Shown: piece after piece, positions 23,223-30,856 of the stretch | Position numbering within the stretch: position 1 is the stretch's first letter | How the letters are laid out: each line of letters starts with the position of its first letter | Assembly: GCA_007693785.1 (NCBI GenBank) | Contig: RECY01000023.1 | Coordinates: 124,001-188,000 of the forward strand | DNA: 64,000 nt | DNA from: Phycisphaerales bacterium | GTDB lineage: Bacteria > Planctomycetota > Phycisphaerae > Phycisphaerales > UBA1924 | Reading direction: 5' to 3' | Notes under the pieces: model-generated | The model's database searches: none | Seen by the model: only the letters and a program-made list of their open reading frames with translations | What the model was told of the DNA's origin: nothing | Program-made: the position numbers and the translations under genes

Positions 23223-25898
23223 TCAGACCCCCTGCGCCCGCGCTCCCTCTGCTGTCTCGAACGATGCTTTCGCTTCGCGGGGGCTCTCGCCCTCGCCGGC
23301 GCCCTTCGCCTCGATCCCGCGGAGCGCCAGGTGCCGGTGCCACGCCTCGACGTGGACCTGCCAGAAGTGCTCGAAGCTGTGCTTCAGGCTGTACGCCTGC
23401 ATGCTCTCGTGGGCCGCCGCCGACATCGTCCGACGCATCTCCGTCTGCTCCACCAGCCGCACGATGTGGTCGGCCCACAGCCCCGGGTCGTCCACCGGCA
23501 GCACGAAGCCCGTCTCGCCGTCCCGCACCACTTCCTTCGGCCCGCCCTGATCGCTCACGATCACCGGCAGCCCGCTCCCCTGGCTCTCCATCACCACCTG
23601 CCCCAGCGTGTCCGTCACGCTCGGGAAGACGAACAGGTCGCTCGTCGCGTACAACGCGCTCAGCTCCTGACCGTGACGGAAGCCCAAGAAATGCGAGTCC
23701 GCCTTCTTCAGCTCCGACTCCATCTTCGCCCGGTACGGCCCGTCCCCCACGATCACCAGCTCCGCGTCCAGCCCGCGCTGACGCATCTGCTGCTGCGCCA
23801 GCTTCCACGCGCCGCACAAGAACGGCACGTTCTTCTCCACGCTCACACGACCGACGTACAGCACCTTCACGCTGTTCGGACGCACCGTCGGCGCCACGCG
23901 CTTCCACACCGATTCGTCCTTGTGACGCACGTGGAACACCTCGGCATCGAACCCCGGCAGCAGCGGCGTGCACTTGTCCCGGTCCAGCCCGAGCCGCCCC
24001 AGGCTCTCCACGTAGTCCTCGCTCCGCGTGAAGACCGCGCTGAACGGGTCGTAGAAGAACCGCATGTACTTCTGGCAGAGGTACGTGAACGCGTGGTCGT
24101 CGAAGAGCTGGTCGATGTAGGCCGGGAAGTCCGTGTGGTAAACCCCCAAAACCGGGATCCGCAGCATCCGCGCCGCGATGAACCCGATCATCCCCACCGC
24201 GCCCGGCGTCGAAATGTGGATCACGTCCGGCTGGTGCTTGTCCAGGTGACGCAGGATCGGCACCAGGGGCGGGAGCACCGCCTCGAGCTGCTCGTACTTG
24301 GGCATCTGCCACGCGAAGACCGGCTTGAAGTTGAACACGTTCGGCGCGTCCGGCACCGCCAGGCGCGTGCTCGTGATGACCTGCAGGTCCCGCCCGGTGC
24401 GCTCGGCCTGCTCGCCGACGTTCTGGATGAACCGGCTGACGCCGTTGACGTCGCCGAGCGTGTCGGTGAACAGGCTCACACGCATGGGGCGCTCCAAGAC
24501 GCTCGTCCCGTCGCCGGGCTCCGAGATGTGGTGCTCGAGGCTCTCCAGGAACGCGCGTTCCTTATTTTGGTGGAACAGGCTGAACACATACGGCAGCTGC
24601 GCCGCCTGCACCAACAGGTACCCACTCAGGCAGTCCAGCACGCCCTGGCGGTCGCGCTTCTTCCAGCGCTTGGCCGTCCGCGTCGAGAGCGCGTCGTTGA
24701 GCGCACGCGCAAGGTCGTCGGCAAACTCGGCCATCCGCTCGTGGTCGCTCAGCGCGCTCCCCTGGCTCGCCCACGCCTCCGGCTTCAGACGCTCGCGGAT
24801 GTCCGGGTACTGCTCCAGCAGCGGCACGATCGTCTCGCGCAAGCTATCCAGCAGCGGGCGGCTCCGCCGACGCTTGCGCTTGATCATCTTCCGCTTAACC
24901 GTGTGCGCCGCCAGCCGAGCCCGGCTCGGGGCCGGCGCCGCAACCCCTGCAAAACGCAGCAGCTTCGACCCGATCGTCTGACCCAGCGGCTTCGCACGCA
25001 GGTGCAGCTTGTCCGCATAATAGTGCGCGCCGACCGTCGTCACCTGGTGCGCCAGCGTCGAGCTGTGCCCCCCCACGCCCCCCGCCTCGCTCCGCCCGCT
25101 CATCGCGTACCGGAAGAACTCCGCCGGGTCGGTCACCTTCGCCCCGCCCTCGCCGCGGACCTCCGTCCACGTGCGCCCGATGTTCAGGAGACCGTGGTCG
25201 TCGCTCCCGCCCGTGCGCGCCTTCTGCCACGCGCGGGGCCACTTCGCCTCCAGCCCGTGCGACTCGCTGAGGCGCTGCACCGCGGCCGGGGTGAGCTGAT
25301 CCAGAAACCGCTCCAGCGTCGCCCGGTGCGTCGCCGAGTGCGCCCCGTTGAGCATCTCAAAGCCCTTGAAGAGCAACGCCGCACGCTCGATGTGCCACCG
25401 CGTCAGGCGACCGTTCTGGATGTACAGCGGGTGCGCCAAGGCGTGCGGCAGGCTGTGCTCCTTCAGCCAGTCCGCGAAGACGTACACGTCCTTCCGCAGT
25501 TCCAGCCGGTCGATCTCCTCGGCCCGCTCCGGCGTCAGCATCCACGTCAGCACGTGCAGCTTGCAACGGTCCTCCGGAAAGTAAACCGTCACCTCCTGCC
25601 CCACGATGAAATCCTGGAATCCGCGCTCCACCAGCTCCATCGCGCCCTTGATCGTGTCGTGGTCCGTGATCGTGACCAGGTCCATCCCCCGCGCCTTCGC
25701 GAGGTCGTACACCTTCTCCGGCGGGCTGTAACACTCCGGCGCGCCGATGAACCCCAGCGCCGCCAGCGCCGGCCCGTCGCTCGCCCACGAGTGCGCGTGC
25801 GCGTCCAGTCGCGTCGCACCGGAAGGGCGTGACCCAGCCGAGCTCATGCCGTTGCGAGCGTGGGCGGCCCCGGGCAACTCTGTGCGCGTCGTGCTCAT
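23223..25898 (-). CDS. PHP-domain / GT4 glycosyltransferase fusion protein
   Basis: 891 residues from ATG 25898 (ATG 25847 also possible). The N-terminal third is a PHP metal-dependent phosphoesterase-like domain: RLDAHAHSW, VTITDHDTIKG, the middle HALAHPLY and GGSDDHGLLNIG near residue 231 supply the usual His/Asp metal ligands. A basic helical linker (VKRKMIKRKRRRSRP) joins it to a GT4 glycosyltransferase from about residue 470: FTDTLGDVNGVSRFI, GVYHTDFPAYI, VLYVGRVSVEKN, VIVGDGPYR and the donor-site block FPSVTDTLGQVVMES. The two domains are usually separate proteins. A lipid or polysaccharide glycosylation role coupled to a hydrolytic step is inferred. No neighbours in operon. Confidence 0.85.
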   Translation of the reverse strand: MSTTRTELPGAAHARNGMSSAGSRPSGATRLDAHAHSWASDGPALAALGFIGAPECYSPPEKVYDLAKARGMDLVTITDHDTIKGAMELVERGFQDFIVGQEVTVYFPEDRCKLHVLTWMLTPERAEEIDRLELRKDVYVFADWLKEHSLPHALAHPLYIQNGRLTRWHIERAALLFKGFEMLNGAHSATHRATLERFLDQLTPAAVQRLSESHGLEAKWPRAWQKARTGGSDDHGLLNIGRTWTEVRGEGGAKVTDPAEFFRYAMSGRSEAGGVGGHSSTLAHQVTTVGAHYYADKLHLRAKPLGQTIGSKLLRFAGVAAPAPSRARLAAHTVKRKMIKRKRRRSRPLLDSLRETIVPLLEQYPDIRERLKPEAWASQGSALSDHERMAEFADDLARALNDALSTRTAKRWKKRDRQGVLDCLSGYLLVQAAQLPYVFSLFHQNKERAFLESLEHHISEPGDGTSVLERPMRVSLFTDTLGDVNGVSRFIQNVGEQAERTGRDLQVITSTRLAVPDAPNVFNFKPVFAWQMPKYEQLEAVLPPLVPILRHLDKHQPDVIHISTPGAVGMIGFIAARMLRIPVLGVYHTDFPAYIDQLFDDHAFTYLCQKYMRFFYDPFSAVFTRSEDYVESLGRLGLDRDKCTPLLPGFDAEVFHVRHKDESVWKRVAPTVRPNSVKVLYVGRVSVEKNVPFLCGAWKLAQQQMRQRGLDAELVIVGDGPYRAKMESELKKADSHFLGFRHGQELSALYATSDLFVFPSVTDTLGQVVMESQGSGLPVIVSDQGGPKEVVRDGETGFVLPVDDPGLWADHIVRLVEQTEMRRTMSAAAHESMQAYSLKHSFEHFWQVHVEAWHRHLALRGIEAKGAGEGESPREAKASFETAEGARAQGV

Positions 25899-26071
25899 CC
25901 GTTCGGCCCCCCACACACGCCCGAGCATGGCCCCCGCGCCTCCGGCGATCGCGGACCAAACCACACGGACACCAGATCTTAGCGTCCGCAAACCCGCCCC
26001 GCACAAGCCGCGCACAACCTTTGCCACCGGTTCACACGTCCCAAACAGAGCCGATCGCCCGCCCGGGGCCC

Positions 26072-26099
26072 TTGACTCGCCGCGCCGAACGCCTGCAAT
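26072..26099 (+). promoter_or_regulatory. Candidate promoter for the AhpD-like gene
   Basis: TTGACT (26072-26077) and TGCAAT (26094-26099) with a 16-base spacer, about 45 bases before ATG 26145. Visual match only. Confidence 0.35.
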
Positions 26100-26144
26100 C
26101 CCACGCAGACCGACGACGCACCCTCCCCAGAAAGGACCAACCCG

Positions 26145-26678
26145 ATGGCACGACTCCCGCTCATCGATCCCGCAGCCGCACAAGGCGAAACCAAGCAACT
26201 CTTCGACGGCCCGCTCAAGGGCAAGCACCTCAACATCTTCAAAGCCATGGGCAACAGCCCCGCCGCCCTGCACACCTACCTCGGGATGGCCGGCGCCCTT
26301 GCCAAGGCGCAGCTCTCCGAGAAGGAACGCGAGGCGATCCAGCTCGCCGTCGGCGAGGCGAACCGGTGCGACTACTGCGTCGCCGCCCACACGAAGATCG
26401 GCGTCGGCGCCGGCCTCACCGAGGACCAGGCGAAAGAAGCCCGGCGCGGCAAGGTCACCAGCGACGCCAAGCTCCACGCGCTCGTAACGTTCGCCCTGGC
26501 GCTCAACGAGAAGCGCGGGTGGGTCAGCGACGACGACCTGCAGGCGGTCCGCGACGCGGGCTACGCCGACGCCCACATCGCCGAGGCCGTCGCGGTCTTC
26601 GCGCTCGCGATCTTCACCAACTACTTCAACCACGTCGCGGAGACCCCGGTCGACTTCCCGGACCCCGGCGCGATCTGA
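26145..26678 (+). CDS. Carboxymuconolactone decarboxylase / AhpD-like protein
   Basis: 177 residues, AAAGGA before the ATG. The AhpD-like redox motif is intact: Cys75-x-x-Cys78 followed by His82 in RCDYCVAAHTK, with a preceding helix EREAIQLAVGEAN. Proteins of this fold act as thiol-dependent peroxidases or alkylhydroperoxidase partners; a second helical segment (EAVAVFALAIFTNYFNHVAE) is typical of the single-domain peroxidase-related subgroup. Cytoplasmic. No AhpC is nearby. It has its own candidate promoter and a strong terminator, so it appears monocistronic. Confidence 0.85.
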   Translation: MARLPLIDPAAAQGETKQLFDGPLKGKHLNIFKAMGNSPAALHTYLGMAGALAKAQLSEKEREAIQLAVGEANRCDYCVAAHTKIGVGAGLTEDQAKEARRGKVTSDAKLHALVTFALALNEKRGWVSDDDLQAVRDAGYADAHIAEAVAVFALAIFTNYFNHVAETPVDFPDPGAI

Positions 26679-26702
26679 GACCCCCCGGGATCCAAAAAAG
26701 GA

Positions 26703-26741
26703 CCCCCCGGGCTGGCGGAACGGACCAGCCCGGGGGGCTTG
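26703..26741 (+). terminator. Strong hairpin terminator after the AhpD-like gene
   Basis: CCCCCCGGGCTGG, loop of nine bases, CCAGCCCGGGGGG: a perfect 13-bp stem followed by CTTGC. It begins 25 bases after the stop. Confidence 0.65.
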
Positions 26742-26913
26742 CAGGGGATGCCGAGATGAGGTCGCCGGGGCCGCCCCGTCGATCCGGCAACAGTGCCATC
26801 CAATCCCACCTCCGACGAACCGCCCGCCCCCACGACCCCAGGTTCGGGGTGAAGCTGCACCGACCATGACGCCTGGGCAACCTTCACGCCCCTCCCACCC
26901 CCTCTCCCCCCCT

Positions 26914-27063
26914 GTGCCACTGACCTTGTCCCCAAGGTCAGTGCTCCCCGGCCTCCCTACACCCCCTCCCCCCGCTCCCAAATCCTTCAGCCCCATAACA
27001 AACCAGCAAAAGAAGAAACAGGAAGACCCGGGGCACTGACCTCTCAGAAGAGGTCAGTGGCAC
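26914..27063. repeat. REPIN-like element: two inverted hairpins, 150 bp
   Basis: The left hairpin is CACTGACCTTG-TCCC-CAAGGTCAGTG (26918-26943) and the right hairpin CACTGACCTCT-CAGA-AGAGGTCAGTG (27034-27059). The outer ends form a perfect 13-bp terminal inverted repeat: GTGCCACTGACCT and AGGTCAGTGGCAC. A pyrimidine-then-purine-rich spacer of about 90 bases separates the hairpins. A second copy lies at 32493-32645. It sits between the AhpD-like gene and coaD. No transposase of the REP type is encoded in the window. Confidence 0.75.
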
Positions 27064-27105
27064 ACCCGGATCCCTTCCCCCTCGCATCCACCCCCGCCGC
27101 TCCGC

Positions 27106-27111
27106 TACCCT
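27106..27111 (+). promoter_or_regulatory. Leaderless-type -10 box (TACCCT) before coaD
   Basis: TACCCT ends seven bases before the coaD ATG, and no Shine-Dalgarno is present, which fits a leaderless transcript. Confidence 0.4.
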
Positions 27112-27118
27112 CTCCCTC

Positions 27119-27676
27119 ATGCCCCGGAAACACCTCGCCGTCTTCCCAGGCTCCTTCGACCCGATCACCTTCGGGCACCTCGACGTCATCGCCCGCGGGC
27201 GCAAGCTCTTCGACGAGCTCGTCGTCGGCGTCGGGCGCAACCCCGGCAAGGACCAGCTCTTCAGCCCCGAAGAACGCGCCGACATGGCCCGCCAGCTCGC
27301 CGACGAGATGGTCCGCGACGACCCCGACGGCGCCCCCGTCCGCGTTGAGACCTTCGCCGGGCTGACCGTCGATTTCGCCCGGCGTGTCGGGGCCGCCGCC
27401 CTGCTCCGCGGCGTGCGCAACCTCAGCGACCTGCAGTACGAAGTCCAGCAGGCCGTCACCAACCGACAGGTCGCCGGGCTCGAGACCGCCTTCGTCGTCG
27501 CGGGTGAGAGCTTCGCCTATACGTCCAGCAGCCTCATCAAACAGATCACGGCCGTCGCCGACGACCTCGCCGTCCTCGACACCATGGTCCCCCAGCTCGT
27601 CGTCCAGCAGCTCCAAGCCAAGCGTGCCCAAGGGCACCCGCTGCTCGAGCGCCTGCGGGCCGACCTCGCCGGCTGA
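27119..27676 (+). CDS. coaD: Phosphopantetheine adenylyltransferase
   Basis: 185 residues. It joins ATP and 4'-phosphopantetheine to give dephospho-CoA, the penultimate step of coenzyme A synthesis. Family motifs are complete: AVFPGSFDPITFGHLDVI with the HxGH-like nucleotide site, LLRGVRNLSDLQYEVQQA with NRQ, and ESFAYTSSSLIKQI. It is about 20 residues longer than E. coli CoaD, mainly through a small insertion (DEMVRDDPDGAPV) and a longer C-terminus. The start at 27119 begins directly with the first strand. No ribosome-binding site; a TACCCT box lies seven bases upstream. The next gene follows after 46 bases with its own box. Confidence 0.95.
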   Translation: MPRKHLAVFPGSFDPITFGHLDVIARGRKLFDELVVGVGRNPGKDQLFSPEERADMARQLADEMVRDDPDGAPVRVETFAGLTVDFARRVGAAALLRGVRNLSDLQYEVQQAVTNRQVAGLETAFVVAGESFAYTSSSLIKQITAVADDLAVLDTMVPQLVVQQLQAKRAQGHPLLERLRADLAG

Positions 27677-27710
27677 TCGCCCGGGGGCGGGCTCGGGGCG
27701 GGCCTCCCCC

Positions 27711-27716
27711 TATCCT
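27711..27716 (+). promoter_or_regulatory. Leaderless-type -10 box (TATCCT) before ATG 27723
   Basis: TATCCT ends exactly six bases before the start codon of the MBL-fold gene, which has no Shine-Dalgarno. Confidence 0.45.
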
Positions 27717-27722
27717 CCGCCC

Positions 27723-28436
27723 ATGGAACCCGACGTCCGTGTGATCAGCATCGGCGCGCTGGCCGCCAACGCGATCTGGAACGAGAAAGCCCCCGTCCGC
27801 GCCGGGCACAGCACGAGCGTGCTCATCCGCGCCGACGCCCCGAGCGGTCGCCCCGGCGACCCGCCCCGCGTGATCCTCGTCGACCCCGGCCTGCCCCCGG
27901 ACGCCCTTGCCGCCCGCCTCGCCGAGCGCGCCAACTGCACGCCGGAGCAAGTCACCCACGTCTTCCTGACCAGCTTCCGCCCGGAGCTGCGCCGCGGGAT
28001 CACGCTGTTTGAGCGCGCGACTTGGTGGATCGGGGAGCGCGAACGCGAGGCCGTCGGCGTTCCCCTCGCCGCCGCCGCGAAGCGCGCGATGGAAGCCCAG
28101 GACCGCGAAGCCGCGGGCGCGATCCAGCAGGAGCTGGCGATCCTGCAGCGCTGCCAGCCCGCACCGGACCACCTCGCCGACCGGGTGGACCTCTTCCCCC
28201 TCCCCGGCGTCACCCCCGGGCTCACCGGGCTGATCATCAGCGGGCTCCGCCACACCACGCTGATCACCGGCGACGCGATCCCCACCGCCGACCACCTCGC
28301 CGAGGGCAAGCTGTTCAACCCGACCGTCGACGTGGAGCAGGCCCGCGCCAGCTTCGAGGAAGCCGTCGAGATCGCCGACCTGATCATCCCGGGGCGCGAC
28401 AACTGGTTTGTGAACCAGACGAAAAAAGCGTTCTAA
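27723..28436 (+). CDS. Metallo-beta-lactamase-fold protein lacking the metal motif
   Basis: 237 residues. The order of elements follows an MBL-fold hydrolase: HSTSVLIRAD, VILVDPGLPPDALAARL, then THVFLTSFRPELRRG at the position of the metal motif THxHxDH, later FPLPGVTPGLTGLII (in place of TPGHTPGS) and TTLITGDAIPTADHL. All His ligands of HxHxDH are replaced, so zinc hydrolysis by the normal mechanism is unlikely; a late acidic residue (GDA) is kept. It may be a binding or structural relative. Its stop overlaps the convergent alcohol dehydrogenase by four bases. Confidence 0.7.
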   Translation: MEPDVRVISIGALAANAIWNEKAPVRAGHSTSVLIRADAPSGRPGDPPRVILVDPGLPPDALAARLAERANCTPEQVTHVFLTSFRPELRRGITLFERATWWIGEREREAVGVPLAAAAKRAMEAQDREAAGAIQQELAILQRCQPAPDHLADRVDLFPLPGVTPGLTGLIISGLRHTTLITGDAIPTADHLAEGKLFNPTVDVEQARASFEEAVEIADLIIPGRDNWFVNQTKKAF

Positions 28437-29503
28437 AGGGTCGCCATGTCAATCACGAAGCGGTATTTCACGTCGCCCTTGAGCATGCGCTCGTAGGCGG
28501 TGTTGATGTCCTGGATCGCGATGGGCTCGATCTCGCTGACGATGCCGCGCTCGGCGCAGAAATCGAGCATTTCTTGCGTCTCGGCGATGCCCCCGATCAG
28601 CGAGCCGGCCAGGCTGCGACGCCCAAAGATCAGCCCGAAGACCTGCGGCGAGGGGTGCGGGTGCTCGGGCGCGCCGACGAGGCACATCGTCCCGTCGATC
28701 GCGAGCAGGTTGATGAACGCGTCGAGGTTGTGGCTCGCGGCGACCGTGTTCAGGATGAAGTCGAAGCTCCCCGCGTGCGCCTGCATCTGCGACTCGTCCT
28801 TGGAGATCACCACCTCGTCAGCCCCGAGACGCTTGCCGTCCTCGATCTTGCTCGGCGAGGTCGTGAACAGCACCGTGCGGCAGCCGAAGGCCCGCGCAAA
28901 CTTCACGCCCATGTGCCCGAGCCCGCCGAGCCCGACAATGCCGACCTTCTTGGGCGAGCCGTCTTCTCGGGGCTCATCGACGCGCCAGTGCTTGAGCGGG
29001 GAGTACGTCGTGATCCCTGCGCACAGCAGCGGGGCGGCGCCGGCCAGGTCGAGCCCCTCCGGCACGCGGAGCACGAAGCCCTCATCGACGACGATTGACT
29101 TGGCGTACCCGCCGTAGGTCATCTTGCCGGGCAGGTGCTTGTCGGTGCTGTTGTAGGTAAAGATCGCGCCGCTCTTGCAGAACTGTTCGAGGCCCTTGGC
29201 GCAGTGCGCACACGTGCGGCAGGAATCGACCATGCACCCGACGGCCGCCGTGTCCCCGGGCTTGTAGCCCGTGACCTGCGCCCCCACCTTGACCACACGC
29301 CCCACGATCTCGTGCCCGGGCACCACGGGAAACGTGACGCCCGCCCACTCGCCCCGCGCGGTGTGCAGGTCCGAGTGGCAGACGCCGCAGTGGAGGATCT
29401 CGATCTCGACGTCGGTCGCCCCCGGGTCCCGGCGTTCGATCGACGCGGCGGCAAGAGGCGACGTGGCGGACTGGGCGGCGAACGCGGGGGTGTTGGTGGG
29501 CAT
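28433..29503 (-). CDS. Zinc-dependent alcohol dehydrogenase (YahK / cinnamyl-alcohol type)
   Basis: 356 residues, MDR superfamily. The catalytic zinc site is shown by CGVCHSDLHTARGEW and GHEIVGRVVKVG, and the structural zinc by four Cys in CRTCAHCAKGLEQFC. VGIVGLGGLGHMGVKFA is the dinucleotide-binding loop; FTTSPSK after the next strand suggests NADP(H). Closest in pattern to E. coli YahK and plant cinnamyl-alcohol dehydrogenases, which reduce a broad range of aldehydes. TAGAAT lies six bases before the ATG and no Shine-Dalgarno is present, so it may have a leaderless promoter although it follows the upstream gene by 34 bases. Confidence 0.9.
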   Translation of the reverse strand: MPTNTPAFAAQSATSPLAAASIERRDPGATDVEIEILHCGVCHSDLHTARGEWAGVTFPVVPGHEIVGRVVKVGAQVTGYKPGDTAAVGCMVDSCRTCAHCAKGLEQFCKSGAIFTYNSTDKHLPGKMTYGGYAKSIVVDEGFVLRVPEGLDLAGAAPLLCAGITTYSPLKHWRVDEPREDGSPKKVGIVGLGGLGHMGVKFARAFGCRTVLFTTSPSKIEDGKRLGADEVVISKDESQMQAHAGSFDFILNTVAASHNLDAFINLLAIDGTMCLVGAPEHPHPSPQVFGLIFGRRSLAGSLIGGIAETQEMLDFCAERGIVSEIEPIAIQDINTAYERMLKGDVKYRFVIDMATL

Positions 29504-29509
29504 GGGCTT

Positions 29510-29515
29510 ATTCTA
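29510..29515 (-). promoter_or_regulatory. Leaderless-type -10 box (TAGAAT) before the alcohol dehydrogenase
   Basis: On the minus strand TAGAAT ends six bases before ATG 29503. Good -10 match, no -35 and no Shine-Dalgarno. Confidence 0.45.
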
Positions 29516-29537
29516 CGGCTTCATCGCTCGGCCGCGC

Positions 29538-30713
29538 TCAGGGACGCCCGCTCTCCCCGCGCTCGGGGTGCCAGTCTTGCACGTGGTAGATCTCGTTGTC
29601 CGCATCGATTCTCAGGTAGTGCATGGTGTAATCAAACAGCATGTACAGCACGTGCGTTCGCCCGGCTTCCTCGTACGCGCGCAGGCCGACAACCCAGCCC
29701 TCGGCGGTCAGCAGCGGCTCACCCGTCCGGTTGTCGAAGACCGTGACTCGCCTGTTTCCCAGCGGGCTCTCGCCCGCCACGGTGTGATTCGTCGTGACGG
29801 CGAAACGGGTGAGAAGGTTCATCCGAAAGGGATCGCTGTCCGACATCCACGAGTCGAAGCCAAGCATTTCGGATCCGAGAATGGGCAGATGGCCGAAGGT
29901 GTGCCCCGCGACGTGGACGAGTCCGTCTTTGCTCTGGCGGACGATGTCGGCAAAACCCGAGACGCCGAACACGCGCTGATCAGGCTCGTCTTCGAGCGCG
30001 ATGCGCACAGGCTCGACGGGCTCGTCACCGAGCGCAATCTGCCAGAGGTCCGATGTCGGGACTTGCCACGCCTGCCAAGTCGGTGAGTGCAGAATTGTCG
30101 CCCCGTCCTCGTCATAGAAAATAGTCACGCGACGCCCGAGGGGCATCGAGCCTGAACCCTGAACCTCGAAGCGATCGGTGTCCACCACGATCGCGTGGAT
30201 GACGTGCTCGCTCCGCTCATCCCTATGGGCGAGACATTGTGTCACGGTGACGAGCAAGCGCCCGTCTTCCTCGTCGTGCCAGAGCATGGGCTGGAGTGAA
30301 GGCCCGAACGCCGAGAGATCCAACGAGGTCAACGCCGCGAGCGTCGGCAGAGCGTCGAGGCCGACAGCGTCCGGATCTTCCGGCGATGCAAGCTCGGCGA
30401 GCGACCAGAACTGCATCTGCTTGTCATAGTTCACCGTCACCGCGTACTGATCCGCGAACGCGCCGCCTGAAAAGCGATTGGCCTCGGGATGGCGCACAAA
30501 GCGGGCTGTCGGCCGGAGCGACCGAAGATCAACCACAAACAACACCGTTGGCTCCGATGTGAAGCATTCCATCATCCCAAACGGCTGCCGGGTGCTGACG
30601 GACTTGCTGTCCCAGAGCACGCTCATGAACTCCGTCGCTTCGACGGCGGACAAGTCCGCGGGAGCCGCCGCCCCGAGGAGAGCCGACGAAAGGATCGTGG
30701 CGAACATGGGCAT
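29538..30713 (-). CDS. Secreted protein of unknown function, probable beta-propeller
   Basis: 391 residues from ATG 30713. A short signal peptide (MPMFATILSSALLGAAAPA) is followed by a long beta-rich domain with repeated VVDxxx strands (TVLFVVDLRSLRP, AIVVDTDRFEVQGSG, RRVTVFDNRTGEPL) and no catalytic signature. The pattern suggests a beta-propeller reporting or binding domain. Base composition is a little lower in GC than neighbouring genes, and the 5' region (30714-30856) contains a clear AT-rich promoter-like stretch. I do not recognise the family. The alcohol dehydrogenase follows after 34 bases. Confidence 0.6.
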   Translation of the reverse strand: MPMFATILSSALLGAAAPADLSAVEATEFMSVLWDSKSVSTRQPFGMMECFTSEPTVLFVVDLRSLRPTARFVRHPEANRFSGGAFADQYAVTVNYDKQMQFWSLAELASPEDPDAVGLDALPTLAALTSLDLSAFGPSLQPMLWHDEEDGRLLVTVTQCLAHRDERSEHVIHAIVVDTDRFEVQGSGSMPLGRRVTIFYDEDGATILHSPTWQAWQVPTSDLWQIALGDEPVEPVRIALEDEPDQRVFGVSGFADIVRQSKDGLVHVAGHTFGHLPILGSEMLGFDSWMSDSDPFRMNLLTRFAVTTNHTVAGESPLGNRRVTVFDNRTGEPLLTAEGWVVGLRAYEEAGRTHVLYMLFDYTMHYLRIDADNEIYHVQDWHPERGESGRP

Positions 30714-30761
30714 CACGGGTCTCCAAGAACAAGGATTGGTCACATCCGTCCAATGAAAATG

Positions 30762-30790
30762 ATTGTACAAAAGCCATAGCCCGTGTGAAA
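30762..30790 (-). promoter_or_regulatory. Candidate promoter for the secreted protein at 30713
   Basis: On the minus strand TTTCAC (30790-30785), a 17-base spacer and TACAAT (30767-30762). A start near 30755 would give a leader of about 42 bases. The -10 is good and the -35 weak. Confidence 0.35.
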
Positions 30791-30856
30791 TGCTTCAAAC
30801 CCGAAACGGTTCCATCGGAAATGAACCGTCCGCCGACTCAGTGCCCCACCAGCGGG

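Noticed and set aside
20533-24312. Single 1259-codon minus-strand frame
   Set aside because: Only the part from 22050 down matches DAHP synthase. The upstream part is Gly/Arg/Ala-rich antisense of the histone-like and PHP-GT genes.
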